Source: JACVRW01 sp963803085
GTDB lineage: Bacteria > Actinomycetota > Thermoleophilia > Solirubrobacterales > Thermoleophilaceae
Length of the DNA stretch: 64,000 nucleotides
NCBI GenBank assembly: GCA_963803085.1
Contig: CAWDLE010000012.1
Coordinates: 41,419-105,418 of the forward strand
Reading direction: 5' to 3'
Shown here: positions 8,414 through 15,406 of the stretch, one piece after another
Position numbering within the stretch: the stretch's first letter is position 1
Layout: every line of letters begins with the position of its first letter
Position numbers and translations under genes: made by a program
The notes under the pieces: model-generated
Told to the model about the DNA's origin: nothing
The model's input: the letters and a program-made list of their open reading frames with translations, nothing else
Databases searched by the model: none

Positions 8414-9683
8414 CTATTTCGGGTTGACGACCTCGCGCCAGGTGTTCTGGACGACGCCGGCGGTACCGACCGCGCTGATGTTCTCGAATGCGAGCGCGTA
8501 GAAGACGATGTTGTCCCCGGCCGAGCCGGCATAGACGCCGCCGGGCCCGTCCACAAGCGCGCCGCCGTGGATGGCTGCCGTACCGGACGTTTCGATCATG
8601 TTGGGGTCACTCGAGTTATCGAGGTTGGCGTTCCACACCACGCCCCAAAACTCGATGTTGCCGCCGAGATCGACCTTGCCGCGCTTGATGATCAGGAGGC
8701 CGGGGTTCGCCAGGGTGTTGCAGCACCTGCTGGCGCCGGGTGCCGCCGGCGCGCTGTTCGTGTACCTGCAGTCCCCGGCGTTCTCGATCACGACGATCTT
8801 GCCGTTCGGGTTCGCGGGGCAGCCGGCGTAGTAGGTGCCGTTGGCCCTGGCCACGTCCTCGAGCGCCTGGAGGGCGTCCGGGTTCTCGAGCGCCGACTGG
8901 CGTGGATAGTTCAGCTGGAAGTTCGCCGGAGGCTGGAGCTGCGGCCCCTTGGTCGGGTTGAGGTCGATGCAGCTGGCCGACTGAGGCGGCGTGCTGCAGC
9001 GCACCGCGATACCAAGGGACGAGCCGGTGGAATTCACGAGCGGGCGCCCGCCGTGGCCACCGCTGTTCTTGCCTCCCACCTTGCCGGCCAGCACTGCGTA
9101 CTGCGGGAAGTTGATCACGCTGTCCTCGATGCGCACCCACGCCACGATCGCGCGCTTGCGGCCGCGGACGATGGCCTCGGAGCGCACCCAGACGTGGCGG
9201 TTGCCGTCGGCGTCGTAGCGCGCCCACGAGGCGAACTTCGTGTTCGCCGGGTTGATGATCTCGTCGTCCCAGAAGCGCACGGGCTGGTTGGTCACGGGGT
9301 CACGGTCGTCGCGCACGTAGGTGCGCCAGCCGTCCGTGGTCGACGAGAAGTCGAAGTCCACCTGGCCGGCGCCGTTGTAGCTCTTCGCGATCTGCGCGGA
9401 CAGCGGGCAGAAGTAGGCGTCCTCGCCCGACTACGGCCGGGCAGCCGTGGAGCGGATACGGGCGGGTCTGGAGGCCGGTGCCGAGGCGTCCCAGGATGAA
9501 GGTCTGGGCCGACAGCGAGGCCTCGGCGAGGTTGAAGGTCGACTCCCGCTCGCGCTCCGCGCGCGACTGGCGTGTCTGAGTGTCCACCGACGACATGACG
9601 GCGAAGCCGAGCGTCATCATCACGGCCATCAGCAGGATGGCCGTGACCATCACGCTTCCGCGCTCTTCGTTCAGTTTGTTCAT
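8414..9683 (-). CDS. PilX-like pilus assembly protein, frameshifted
   Basis: The N-terminus MNKLNEERGSVMVTAILLMAVMMTLGFAVMSS is a PilX-type hydrophobic helix with no glutamate at position 5, followed by QSRAERERESTFNLAEASL, typical of PilX proteins. The long C-terminal domain is rich in Asn and Gly, has several cysteines, and ends NTWREVVNPK. Start ATG 9683 overlaps the upstream stop as ATGA. The frame breaks near 9430: GCPAVVG should continue as EDAYFCPLSAQIAKSYN, which sits in another frame; removing one base restores it. This is probably an indel in the sequence rather than a dead gene, because the flanking pil genes are intact. Confidence 0.75.
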
Positions 9684-10588
9684 GGGGTGGTACACGTGAC
9701 TCCTTGAGCAGGTGCGGGAACGCAGATCGACTGCGTCTCTGAGGTGTCACTGAGCGGGCCGTCAGAGACCGTGACCTTGACGGTGTGTGTCCCGGCCGTG
9801 ACCTGAGCTGTGTGGACGACGTCGTTCGCGCCCTCACCGACGACCTCGGTGCCGTCGATGAACCAGGTGAAGTTGAGCGGCTTCTCCTCCGGGTCGGTCG
9901 ACTCGGATGCGTTCATGATGATCGCGGTGCCGGCGTTGGCCAGCGCGAGGCTGAACACGGCCGTGGGCTTGCGGTTCTGGTTACGCAGGTAGACCGAGCT
10001 CTGCAACGTGCTCTCGCCCGGCGTACGCCCCGGATTCACGTCCACGTACAGGGTCGTGGTGACCTCCGTCACGTCCGGCGCGAGCGCGGCGTTGTAGTAG
10101 AAGATCGGGCGCGCGTTGTTGACGACGTTCTGAGCCACGAGCTTCGTGGTGGTCCAGCCCGCGCCGGGGCACGCGGTGGCCGCCGGGATTGCGGGGAAAG
10201 CCGCGGTGGTCCAGGTCTGGAGCTGGCGGTAGAGGTCGCCGGTCGTGCTGACGCAGTAGCGGACACGGTTCGTGTTGACGACGTTCAGGCTGCCGGCGGG
10301 CATGTCGCGTCCCTCCGACTGGAAGACGATCTCCTGATCCGCCATCAGGTCGAGCGCCAGCGGCTCATCCGTGGTCGGGCTCGCAAGGTTTCGCAGGTCC
10401 CGGGCCATCAGGTCCATCGCGTTACGGGCGCCGTCCTGCGCTTCATTCTGCTTCTGGTTGGTGCTGACGCTCTGTTGGAAGGAGTCGAACGTCGTGAGCG
10501 TGGCGCCCATCACCACGAGCATCAGCACACAGACGACCAGCACCTCCACCAGCGTGAAGCCGTCCTCCCGACGCAGCTCCGCAAGCAT
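9680..10588 (-). CDS. PilW-like type IV pseudopilin with C-terminal PKD domain
   Basis: 302 aa. The prepilin leader and cleavage motif REDGFTLVEVLVVCVLML keep Glu at +5, so it should be processed by PilD. The middle part is a PilW-like beta domain. Residues about 205-290 form a PKD-type Ig fold (AVFSLALANAGTAI, ASESTDPEEKPLNFTWFIDG, AGTHTVKVTVSDG), a fold used for extracellular binding. It starts 3 nt after the PilV-like stop and overlaps the PilX-like start. It is likely a minor pilin at the pilus tip; the adhesive role is inference. Confidence 0.85.
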   Translation of the reverse strand: MLAELRREDGFTLVEVLVVCVLMLVVMGATLTTFDSFQQSVSTNQKQNEAQDGARNAMDLMARDLRNLASPTTDEPLALDLMADQEIVFQSEGRDMPAGSLNVVNTNRVRYCVSTTGDLYRQLQTWTTAAFPAIPAATACPGAGWTTTKLVAQNVVNNARPIFYYNAALAPDVTEVTTTLYVDVNPGRTPGESTLQSSVYLRNQNRKPTAVFSLALANAGTAIIMNASESTDPEEKPLNFTWFIDGTEVVGEGANDVVHTAQVTAGTHTVKVTVSDGPLSDTSETQSICVPAPAQGVTCTTP

Positions 10589-10591
10589 CGT

Positions 10592-12094
10592 CTAGCCGCC
10601 CGTCACGCCAGCGCTCAGGACGGACTCCGTGAAGGTCCCGTCCACGGCGCTCACGTAGTAGGTGTGCGGCCCGCCCGACGAGTCGAACTCGAACCAGGCG
10701 TAGCCCGGGGCGGATGCGCTGGGGAAGAAGTCGTCGTAGCGGTTGTTGAACGCCGTGCCGTCGCGGTAGATCCGATAGAACTGGATGCCGTCCGGATCGG
10801 TCGACGGGTTCCAGCTCACCACGACCATGCCCACCGGGGCGGCATCACCGCCGGCGTCCACGCATGCGGTCGATCCATCGCCCACGCACAGGCTCACGCC
10901 CGTCGGCTCCGGCGGCCTGCCGCTCGGGTCACCCACCGCGATCTGCGTGCTCGGGTTCCCCTCGCGCGGCGTGCTGCTGCCGGTGGGAAGGTCGAGCGCC
11001 ACGACGGTGTAGAACTGCCAGCCGGCCGGGGGGTCGTCGAGGCACTTGATGCCCTCGGTGATGTTTGTGGTCTCGCCGATGCAGGTGATGGCGCTTCCAA
11101 GAACGCCGTCGGTCGAGCTGCGGTACACGCGGTACCCCTTGACGTCGCACTCCGGGTTCTGGACCCACTGGAGGTCCACGAAGCCGTTCGAGCCGTTGCG
11201 GCCTCCGCCGACGTCCTGCGGAGCCACCGGGATGCGGCGATTCAGGATCACTGTGCGCGCTCGAGGCGTACCGGCGCGGTCCTGCGAGTCGAAGGCGTCG
11301 GCCTGCACGACGTAAGTGCAGTCGTGGTAGAGCGGCGTGCCGTCAGGCTTGTCGAGGTCCCAGGTGAAGTCCCAGTTGATGCTCGAGCCGGTGGCGCTGC
11401 CCTTCGGCTCGCCGCCGACGCTCCACTTCACACCCTCCGCGGCCTTGGAGGTCGTGACATGGAAGTCGATCTTGTTCTGCGCGACCGTGGTCAGCGTGAT
11501 CGGATCGACGTTGGCCACATTGGTCGGCACGAGCGACGTGACCGACGGGCCGAGGCCGCCGACCGGGTTGATGATGGCCGAGGTCTGAGTGATCGAATGC
11601 GTGACCTGGCGTGTGCTCCATGTGAGCGTCACGCGGACTCGCTTGTAGTCATCCGGGTTGCGGTCGGTGTTCACGCCGACAGCGGGCACGTCGGAATCCG
11701 CGCAGTAGGCGACCGGGCCGGTGTGCGAACCGAGGCCGTCCTGCGGGTCGTCGAGCGAGCAGACGGTGAGCGTCGTCTCGTACTCGACGTTGCGGCTCTT
11801 GATCTGGTGGCCCGTGACCCCGGGCTTCACGTCGGCGAGGCCGGGGCGACTACTGAGCGCGTCGAGCAGCTCGGCGGCCGTGAGGTCGCTATAGCGGATC
11901 GAGCGCGAGACCTCGATGATCGAGCGGGCCACGTTCGTGCCGCCCTCGCGGGCCTTCGTCTTGGAGGTGACCGCGTTCGCCCCCTCCACCATCGAGACAA
12001 CGCCCAGCACCCCCACCAGGAGGACCAGGATCGCGACCAGCACCTCGACTAGCGTGAAGCCGCGCTCGCCTTCGGGACGTGCGCAGGGAGCCAT
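10592..12094 (-). CDS. PilV-like type IV pseudopilin with Fn3 domains
   Basis: 500 aa, very long for a pseudopilin. The leader ends GERGFTLVEVLVAILVLLVG with Glu at +5. After the pilin-like part come an Ig-like segment (about 175-290) and two fibronectin type III-like domains. The first is about 292-400 (FVDLQWVQNPECDVKGYRVYR). The second is about 405-500 (VGMVVVSWNPSTDPDGIQFYRIYRDG). The product should be incorporated at or near the pilus tip by the PilMNO/PilC machine. It opens the run PilV-PilW-PilX-like, downstream of the pilA cassettes. Confidence 0.85.
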   Translation of the reverse strand: MAPCARPEGERGFTLVEVLVAILVLLVGVLGVVSMVEGANAVTSKTKAREGGTNVARSIIEVSRSIRYSDLTAAELLDALSSRPGLADVKPGVTGHQIKSRNVEYETTLTVCSLDDPQDGLGSHTGPVAYCADSDVPAVGVNTDRNPDDYKRVRVTLTWSTRQVTHSITQTSAIINPVGGLGPSVTSLVPTNVANVDPITLTTVAQNKIDFHVTTSKAAEGVKWSVGGEPKGSATGSSINWDFTWDLDKPDGTPLYHDCTYVVQADAFDSQDRAGTPRARTVILNRRIPVAPQDVGGGRNGSNGFVDLQWVQNPECDVKGYRVYRSSTDGVLGSAITCIGETTNITEGIKCLDDPPAGWQFYTVVALDLPTGSSTPREGNPSTQIAVGDPSGRPPEPTGVSLCVGDGSTACVDAGGDAAPVGMVVVSWNPSTDPDGIQFYRIYRDGTAFNNRYDDFFPSASAPGYAWFEFDSSGGPHTYYVSAVDGTFTESVLSAGVTGG

Positions 12095-12190
12095 CCCCTA
12101 GGTCGTCGGCGCGTAAGGGGTCAACCTCGACCGCCTATACGTCCACCGGACGTAGGTGCGATGGCGGATCCGATACCGCCCCTAACGACG

Positions 12191-12216
12191 AAGGGCGGGC
12201 CCGAGGGCCCGCCCTT
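12191..12216 (-). terminator. Intrinsic-type terminator of the pilA1 cassette
   Basis: Perfect 12-bp GC-rich stem (12191-12202 with 12205-12216) starting 24 nt after the pilA1 stop. The same element is duplicated after pilA2. The 3' flank is not a strong U-tract. Confidence 0.8.
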
Positions 12217-12240
12217 GTGCCGTAAAGCTGAAACGAGGGA

Positions 12241-12684
12241 CTACCAGTTGGTAGCGCCCTGCGCGTTACCGCATCCGCCAGTGCTGGCCGTGGTGCAGGT
12301 ACGCGTCACGGTCGAGCCCGCCTTCGTGTAGGTGAAGTCGTTGCCCGAACGCGAGTGACCGACGATCGTGTAGCCGGTGGCCGTCGAAGCCGTGATCTCG
12401 GCCTCGCCATCGGCAGCGCCGAGCGTGATGCCGCTCTGCGTGACGTCCTGGGACGCGGCGCAGCCGACGTAGGTCTCGGCGTTGGTGAAGCAGGACTCCA
12501 TGTGGGAGGCCAGGTTACGAGCGTCCGACTTGGCAGCCGAGTCCTGACCCTTCTGACGCTGACCAAGGAACGCCGGCAGCGCGATGGCCGCCAGGATGCC
12601 GATGATCAGAATCACGACGAGCAGCTCGATGAGGGTAAAACCCTCCTGCCCGTTGTGGATGCGCTCGCGAAGCTTCCGCAGCAT
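12241..12684 (-). CDS. pilA: Type IV major pilin PilA, intact copy
   Basis: 147 aa. Leader MLRKLRERIHNGQEG is cut before FTLIELLVVILIIGILAAIA; Glu is at +5 and the helix continues to LPAFLGQRQKGQDSAAKSDARN. The globular domain has Cys in HMESC, VGC, TRTC and GGCG, suitable for disulfides. AGGAGGAG lies about 6 nt before the ATG. A long 5' leader with a c-di-GMP-I aptamer precedes it. The predicted product differs from the second pilin at a few positions only (for example R-E versus R-D near the N-terminus, and NAQG versus NSQG near the C-terminus). Confidence 0.96.
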   Translation of the reverse strand: MLRKLRERIHNGQEGFTLIELLVVILIIGILAAIALPAFLGQRQKGQDSAAKSDARNLASHMESCFTNAETYVGCAASQDVTQSGITLGAADGEAEITASTATGYTIVGHSRSGNDFTYTKAGSTVTRTCTTASTGGCGNAQGATNW

Positions 12685-12762
12685 GTGTCTCCTCCTTTGA
12701 GGTGACTCTGGGTTTGGTCTGGTGCCAGTTGCCGCGGAAGCCGCCGTCTGGATTGAACCCTT

Positions 12763-12855
12763 GGTGGCAGCTCGGCCGACTCCCTCTGGACGAATCCATT
12801 GGGAGCCCCGGAGCTTTGCGACCCCGCCTCACGACGGGTGTGCCTTTACACCGTG
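12763..12855 (-). promoter_or_regulatory. c-di-GMP-I (GEMM) riboswitch upstream of pilA1, variant core
   Basis: Same architecture as the copy at 13499-13591: P2 hairpin capped by a GTGA tetraloop, then GGGTCGCAAAGC, then P3. The conserved GGCAAACC of the ligand-binding junction reads GGCACACC here (12837-12844), one change at a conserved position. Ligand affinity could be reduced. The aptamer ends about 80 nt before the pilA1 ATG. Confidence 0.82.
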
Positions 12856-12871
12856 GCTCTGGCCTTGCCCG

Positions 12872-12900
12872 TAAATCGACCCAACAGGCGCGGATCTTTA
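12872..12900 (-). promoter_or_regulatory. Candidate sigma-28/WhiG-like promoter for pilA1
   Basis: TAAAGATC, 11 nt, then GGTCGATT, ending just before the riboswitch. This resembles the TAAA-N15-GCCGATAA class. The second cassette has TAAAGGTT and GGTCGATT in the same place with two more bases of spacing. This is a pattern match only. Confidence 0.4.
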
Positions 12901-12923
12901 CCGTGCATTCGTCCAGAACGACG

Positions 12924-12949
12924 AAGGGCGGGCCCGAGGGCCCGCCCTT
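12924..12949 (-). terminator. Intrinsic-type terminator of the pilA2 cassette
   Basis: Perfect 12-bp stem (12924-12935 with 12938-12949), identical to the one after pilA1, 24 nt downstream of the pilA2 stop. It separates the two pilin transcripts. Confidence 0.8.
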
Positions 12950-12973
12950 GTGCCGTAAAGCTGAACGAGGGGA

Positions 12974-13418
12974 CTACCAGTTGGTAGCGCCCTGCGAGTT
13001 ACCGCATCCGCCAGTGCTGGCCGTGGTGCAGGTACGCGTCACGGTCGAGCCCGCCTTCGTGTAGGTGAAGTCGTTGCCCGAACGCGAGTGACCGACGATC
13101 GTGTAGCCGGTGGCCGTCGAAGCCGTGATCTCGGCCTGACCGTCGGCAGCGCCGAGCGTGATGCCGCTCTGCGTGACGTCCTGGGACGCGCGCGCAGCCG
13201 ACGTAGGTCTCGGCGTTGGTGAAACAAGACTCCATGTGGGACGCGAGGTTACGAGCGTCCGACTTGGCAGCCGAGTCCTGACCCTTCTGACGCTGACCAA
13301 GGAACGCCGGCAGCGCGATGGCCGCCAGAATGCCGATGATCAGAATCACGACGAGCAGCTCGATGAGGGTAAAACCCTCCTGCCCGTTGTGGATGCGATC
13401 GCGAAGCTTCCGCAGCAT
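12974..13418 (-). CDS. pilA: Type IV pilin PilA, second copy, frameshifted
   Basis: Same leader and helix as the intact pilin (MLRKLRDRIHNGQEG / FTLIELLVVILIIGILAAIA). After ETYVGCA the frame shifts because of one extra C near 13190 (GCGCGCGCAG versus GCGGCGCAG in the other copy). The normal C-terminal half (SQDVTQSGITLGAADGQAEI to GNSQGATNW) continues intact in the next frame to the stop at 12974. Either an assembly indel or a recently inactivated duplicate. Its riboswitch has the better consensus of the two. The leader AGGAGGAG ribosome site is retained. Confidence 0.85.
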
Positions 13419-13498
13419 GTGTCTCCTCCTTTTGAGGTGACTCTGGGTTTGGTCTGGTGCCAGTTGCCGCGGCAAGCCGCCGTCTGAATTGAACCCTT

Positions 13499-13591
13499 GG
13501 TGGCAGCTCGGCCGACTCCCTCTGGACGAATCCGTTGGGAGCCCCGGAGCTTTGCGACCCCGCCTCACGACGGGTTTGCCTTTACACCGTG
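13499..13591 (-). promoter_or_regulatory. c-di-GMP-I (GEMM) riboswitch upstream of pilA2
   Basis: Reading the minus strand: GGCAAACC (13573-13580), a six-pair P2 closed by a GTGA (GNRA) tetraloop, GGGTCGCAAAGC (13549-13560), and a long P3 (GCTCCGGGGCTCCC pairing with GGGAGTCGGCCGAGC). A final GGTGGCA-complement closes P1. Both junction signatures, the tetraloop and P3 match the GEMM-I class, which binds cyclic di-GMP. TGCCA at the P1 3' side could pair with TGGCA in the leader, a possible switch to the expression platform. Confidence 0.88.
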
Positions 13592-13607
13592 GCTCTGGCC
13601 TTGCCCG

Positions 13608-13638
13608 TAAATCGACCTGATAGGGGCCTGAACCTTTA
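13608..13638 (-). promoter_or_regulatory. Candidate sigma-28/WhiG-like promoter for pilA2
   Basis: TAAAGGTT (13631-13638) and GGTCGATT (about 13610-13617) with a 13-nt gap, slightly longer than the class optimum of 11. It ends at the riboswitch 5' edge, in the same place as in the other cassette. Confidence 0.35.
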
Positions 13639-13692
13639 CCCCGGGGGCGCAACAGGCTTAGGTCATACGTCCAGCGATCTAGGATCCGGCGG

Positions 13693-14112
13693 GTGCACAT
13701 AAGACGCGCACTGCTGCTTTTCGCCATCGTTTTGGGCATGGCCGCGCTCGTCGCGTCGTTTTCGCGGCCTCCCGAGAACCGAACTGCAACCGAGCGGAGC
13801 GAGGAGCCGGGCCCGTCAACGGCAGCGCCGGCGCCGGTGGACAACCCACCGCGCCCGATCTCTTTCGACGCGACCTCGCGCGATAGGCGGCGCTTGGAGC
13901 AGGGTCGCGCCGCGACGGTCGAGATAGAGGTCGACGAGCCCGGAAGCGTCGAGGTCCCGGACCTCGGACTGACCGCGAGCGCAGACGAGCACACCCCCGC
14001 CCGCTTCGAGGTCTTCCCGACCCGCGCCGGCTCCTACGAGATCCTCTTCAGGCCCGCGGCAGGCGACCGCAGCCGGCGGGCCGGCACCCTCGTCGTGACG
14101 GCCGAGGAGTGA
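13693..14112 (+). CDS. Secreted or membrane-anchored small protein, cupredoxin-like fold
   Basis: 139 aa from GTG. N-terminal hydrophobic helix (ALLLFAIVLGMAALVASF), a Pro/Ala-rich linker, and a C-terminal beta domain (ATVEIEVDEPGSVEVPDLGL, ARFEVFPTRAGSYEILF) resembling cupredoxin folds but without visible copper ligands. Divergent from the pilA cassettes. The stop overlaps the next gene start as GTGA, so it heads a small operon of three. Function unknown. Confidence 0.7.
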   Translation: MHIRRALLLFAIVLGMAALVASFSRPPENRTATERSEEPGPSTAAPAPVDNPPRPISFDATSRDRRRLEQGRAATVEIEVDEPGSVEVPDLGLTASADEHTPARFEVFPTRAGSYEILFRPAAGDRSRRAGTLVVTAEE

Positions 14113-14525
14113 GGCGGCTGCTCGTGGCAGCCGCCTTCGCGGCTGCGATCGCGTGCGGATGCGGGGACGATGCGGAACCCCCCGCGCCAGTGCGCGCGGA
14201 GCGCCCGTCACCTCCGGCCCCACCCCCCGCGCCGAGGCTTCGCCCCACGCACTGCCCGGCTGGCGTGGCCGGCTGCCGCGTGGCCAGCGGCCGCATCATC
14301 TTCGTCGAGCGTGTGGATCCCGATGGCGATGGCGATGCCCATTTCGTGCTCGCCTCGCGTGCGTCTATAACGGCGCCCGGGATCTCCGCCATCGATGTCC
14401 GCAGGGGGCTCCGGCCAAAGCCGCTGCCTGGCGTGGGCGACCACCTGAGCGCCGCCGGCCCTGTGGAGACCGGCAGCTACGGCCAGCGACAGATCCACGC
14501 GCTTCGCCTGAGAGTGGCCCGGTGA
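14109..14525 (+). CDS. Small lipoprotein of unknown function
   Basis: 138 aa. Lipobox LVAAAFAAAIAC with Cys at 16, followed by a Pro-rich linker. The compact domain (about 55-135) contains RIIFVERVDPDGDGDAHFVLASR and GDHLSAAGPVETGSYGQRQIHALRL, suggestive of a small OB-like fold. Start GTG overlaps the upstream stop and its own stop overlaps the DUF488 start. I do not recognise a family. Confidence 0.7.
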   Translation: MRRLLVAAAFAAAIACGCGDDAEPPAPVRAERPSPPAPPPAPRLRPTHCPAGVAGCRVASGRIIFVERVDPDGDGDAHFVLASRASITAPGISAIDVRRGLRPKPLPGVGDHLSAAGPVETGSYGQRQIHALRLRVAR

Positions 14526-15013
14526 CGGTCAAGCAGCTGGCAACGATCGGCGTCTACGGCTTCACCCTCGAGGAGTTCCTCCGCAGTCTGCGCGATGCCG
14601 ACGTGCGGCTCGTGCTCGACGTGCGCCAGCGCCGCGGCGTGCGCGGCCCGCAGTACGCGTGGGCCAACTCGAAGCGCCTCCAGGCTGCACTCGAAGAGGC
14701 CGGGATCGATTACCAGCACCACCCCGAGCTCGCGCCCACCACGGACATGCGTCAGCTCCAGTACCGCGAGGACGACCGGCTCGGCGTCGGAAAGCGCTCC
14801 CGCGAGCAGCTCGCGCCCGAGTACCGCGAGCGCTACACAAGAGAGATCCTGGACCGCGCCGATCTGGACGCGGTGGTGGCGGAGCTACCCGAGGCGGGCG
14901 CCGGCGCACTGCTCTGCGTCGAGCGCGACCCCGAGGCCTGTCACCGCTCGCTCATCGCGGACCGGCTCGCCGCCGAATACCAGGTTCCGGTGACCCATCT
15001 ACGACCGTCGTGA
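14522..15013 (+). CDS. DUF488 family protein
   Basis: 163 aa from GTG 14522 (overlap GTGA). Contains the family hallmarks TIGVYGFTLEEFLRSL, VRLVLDVRQRRGVRGPQYAW, YQHHPELAP and the C-terminal ALLCVERDPEACHRSLIADRL with the conserved C...CHR. The biochemical role of DUF488 is not established. Third gene of the 13693 operon. Confidence 0.85.
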   Translation: MTVKQLATIGVYGFTLEEFLRSLRDADVRLVLDVRQRRGVRGPQYAWANSKRLQAALEEAGIDYQHHPELAPTTDMRQLQYREDDRLGVGKRSREQLAPEYRERYTREILDRADLDAVVAELPEAGAGALLCVERDPEACHRSLIADRLAAEYQVPVTHLRPS

Positions 15014-15041
15014 CGGAAGTCATGAAATAGGCTCGGCGGCT

Positions 15042-15401
15042 ATGGAGACCATCAACGGGTGCACCGTCGCCCGTCCCTCCGACGCATCCGAGCCCTTCTC
15101 CTTCGGCCCGGCCGAAACGCAGGGTGCATATTTCGTCATGGTCGGGGCGGGCGCCCCAGGTCAGTCGGGGCCTCCGCTCCACACCCACCCGAACACGGAT
15201 GAGACGTTCTACGTCGCCGACGGTGAAGCCACGTTCCAGCTTGGAGACCGCGAGGTTCCTGCCACCGCCGGTTGCCTCGTCTTCGTGCCTCGGGGGATGC
15301 CCCACACGGTCTGGAACTCCGGCGAAGGACCGCTGCGCGGGGTCATCATCGTCTCGCCCGGCAGCGCGGAACACGAGTTCGTCCCGGTCGAGGCCGGCTG
15401 A
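15042..15401 (+). CDS. Small cupin-domain protein
   Basis: 119 aa, a single cupin barrel. Motif 1 is GPPLHTHPNTDETFYVADGEATFQLG (metal-binding HxH...E), and motif 2 is FVPRGMPHTVWN. Likely metal-binding and possibly an enzyme or sensor; substrate not deducible. It follows the DUF488 gene by 28 nt on the same strand. Confidence 0.85.
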   Translation: METINGCTVARPSDASEPFSFGPAETQGAYFVMVGAGAPGQSGPPLHTHPNTDETFYVADGEATFQLGDREVPATAGCLVFVPRGMPHTVWNSGEGPLRGVIIVSPGSAEHEFVPVEAG

Positions 15402-15406
15402 GTCGC

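Larger units (their letters stand above)
12184..12880. repeat. Tandem duplication, copy 1 (pilA1 unit)
   Basis: About 0.70 kb nearly identical to 12917-13616. It contains terminator, pilA, 5' leader and riboswitch. The repeat spacing is about 735 bp and only a few substitutions and short indels separate the copies. Confidence 0.95.
12917..13616. repeat. Tandem duplication, copy 2 (pilA2 unit)
   Basis: Direct repeat of 12184-12880. It includes terminator, pilin gene, leader and riboswitch. Homology ends at ATCGAC on the promoter side in both copies, so the promoter upstream halves differ. Confidence 0.95.

Noticed and set aside
9785..12052. 755-codon plus-strand frame opposite the PilV/PilW-like genes
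   Set aside because: No domain or signal; the minus strand has prepilin leaders and Ig-type domains.
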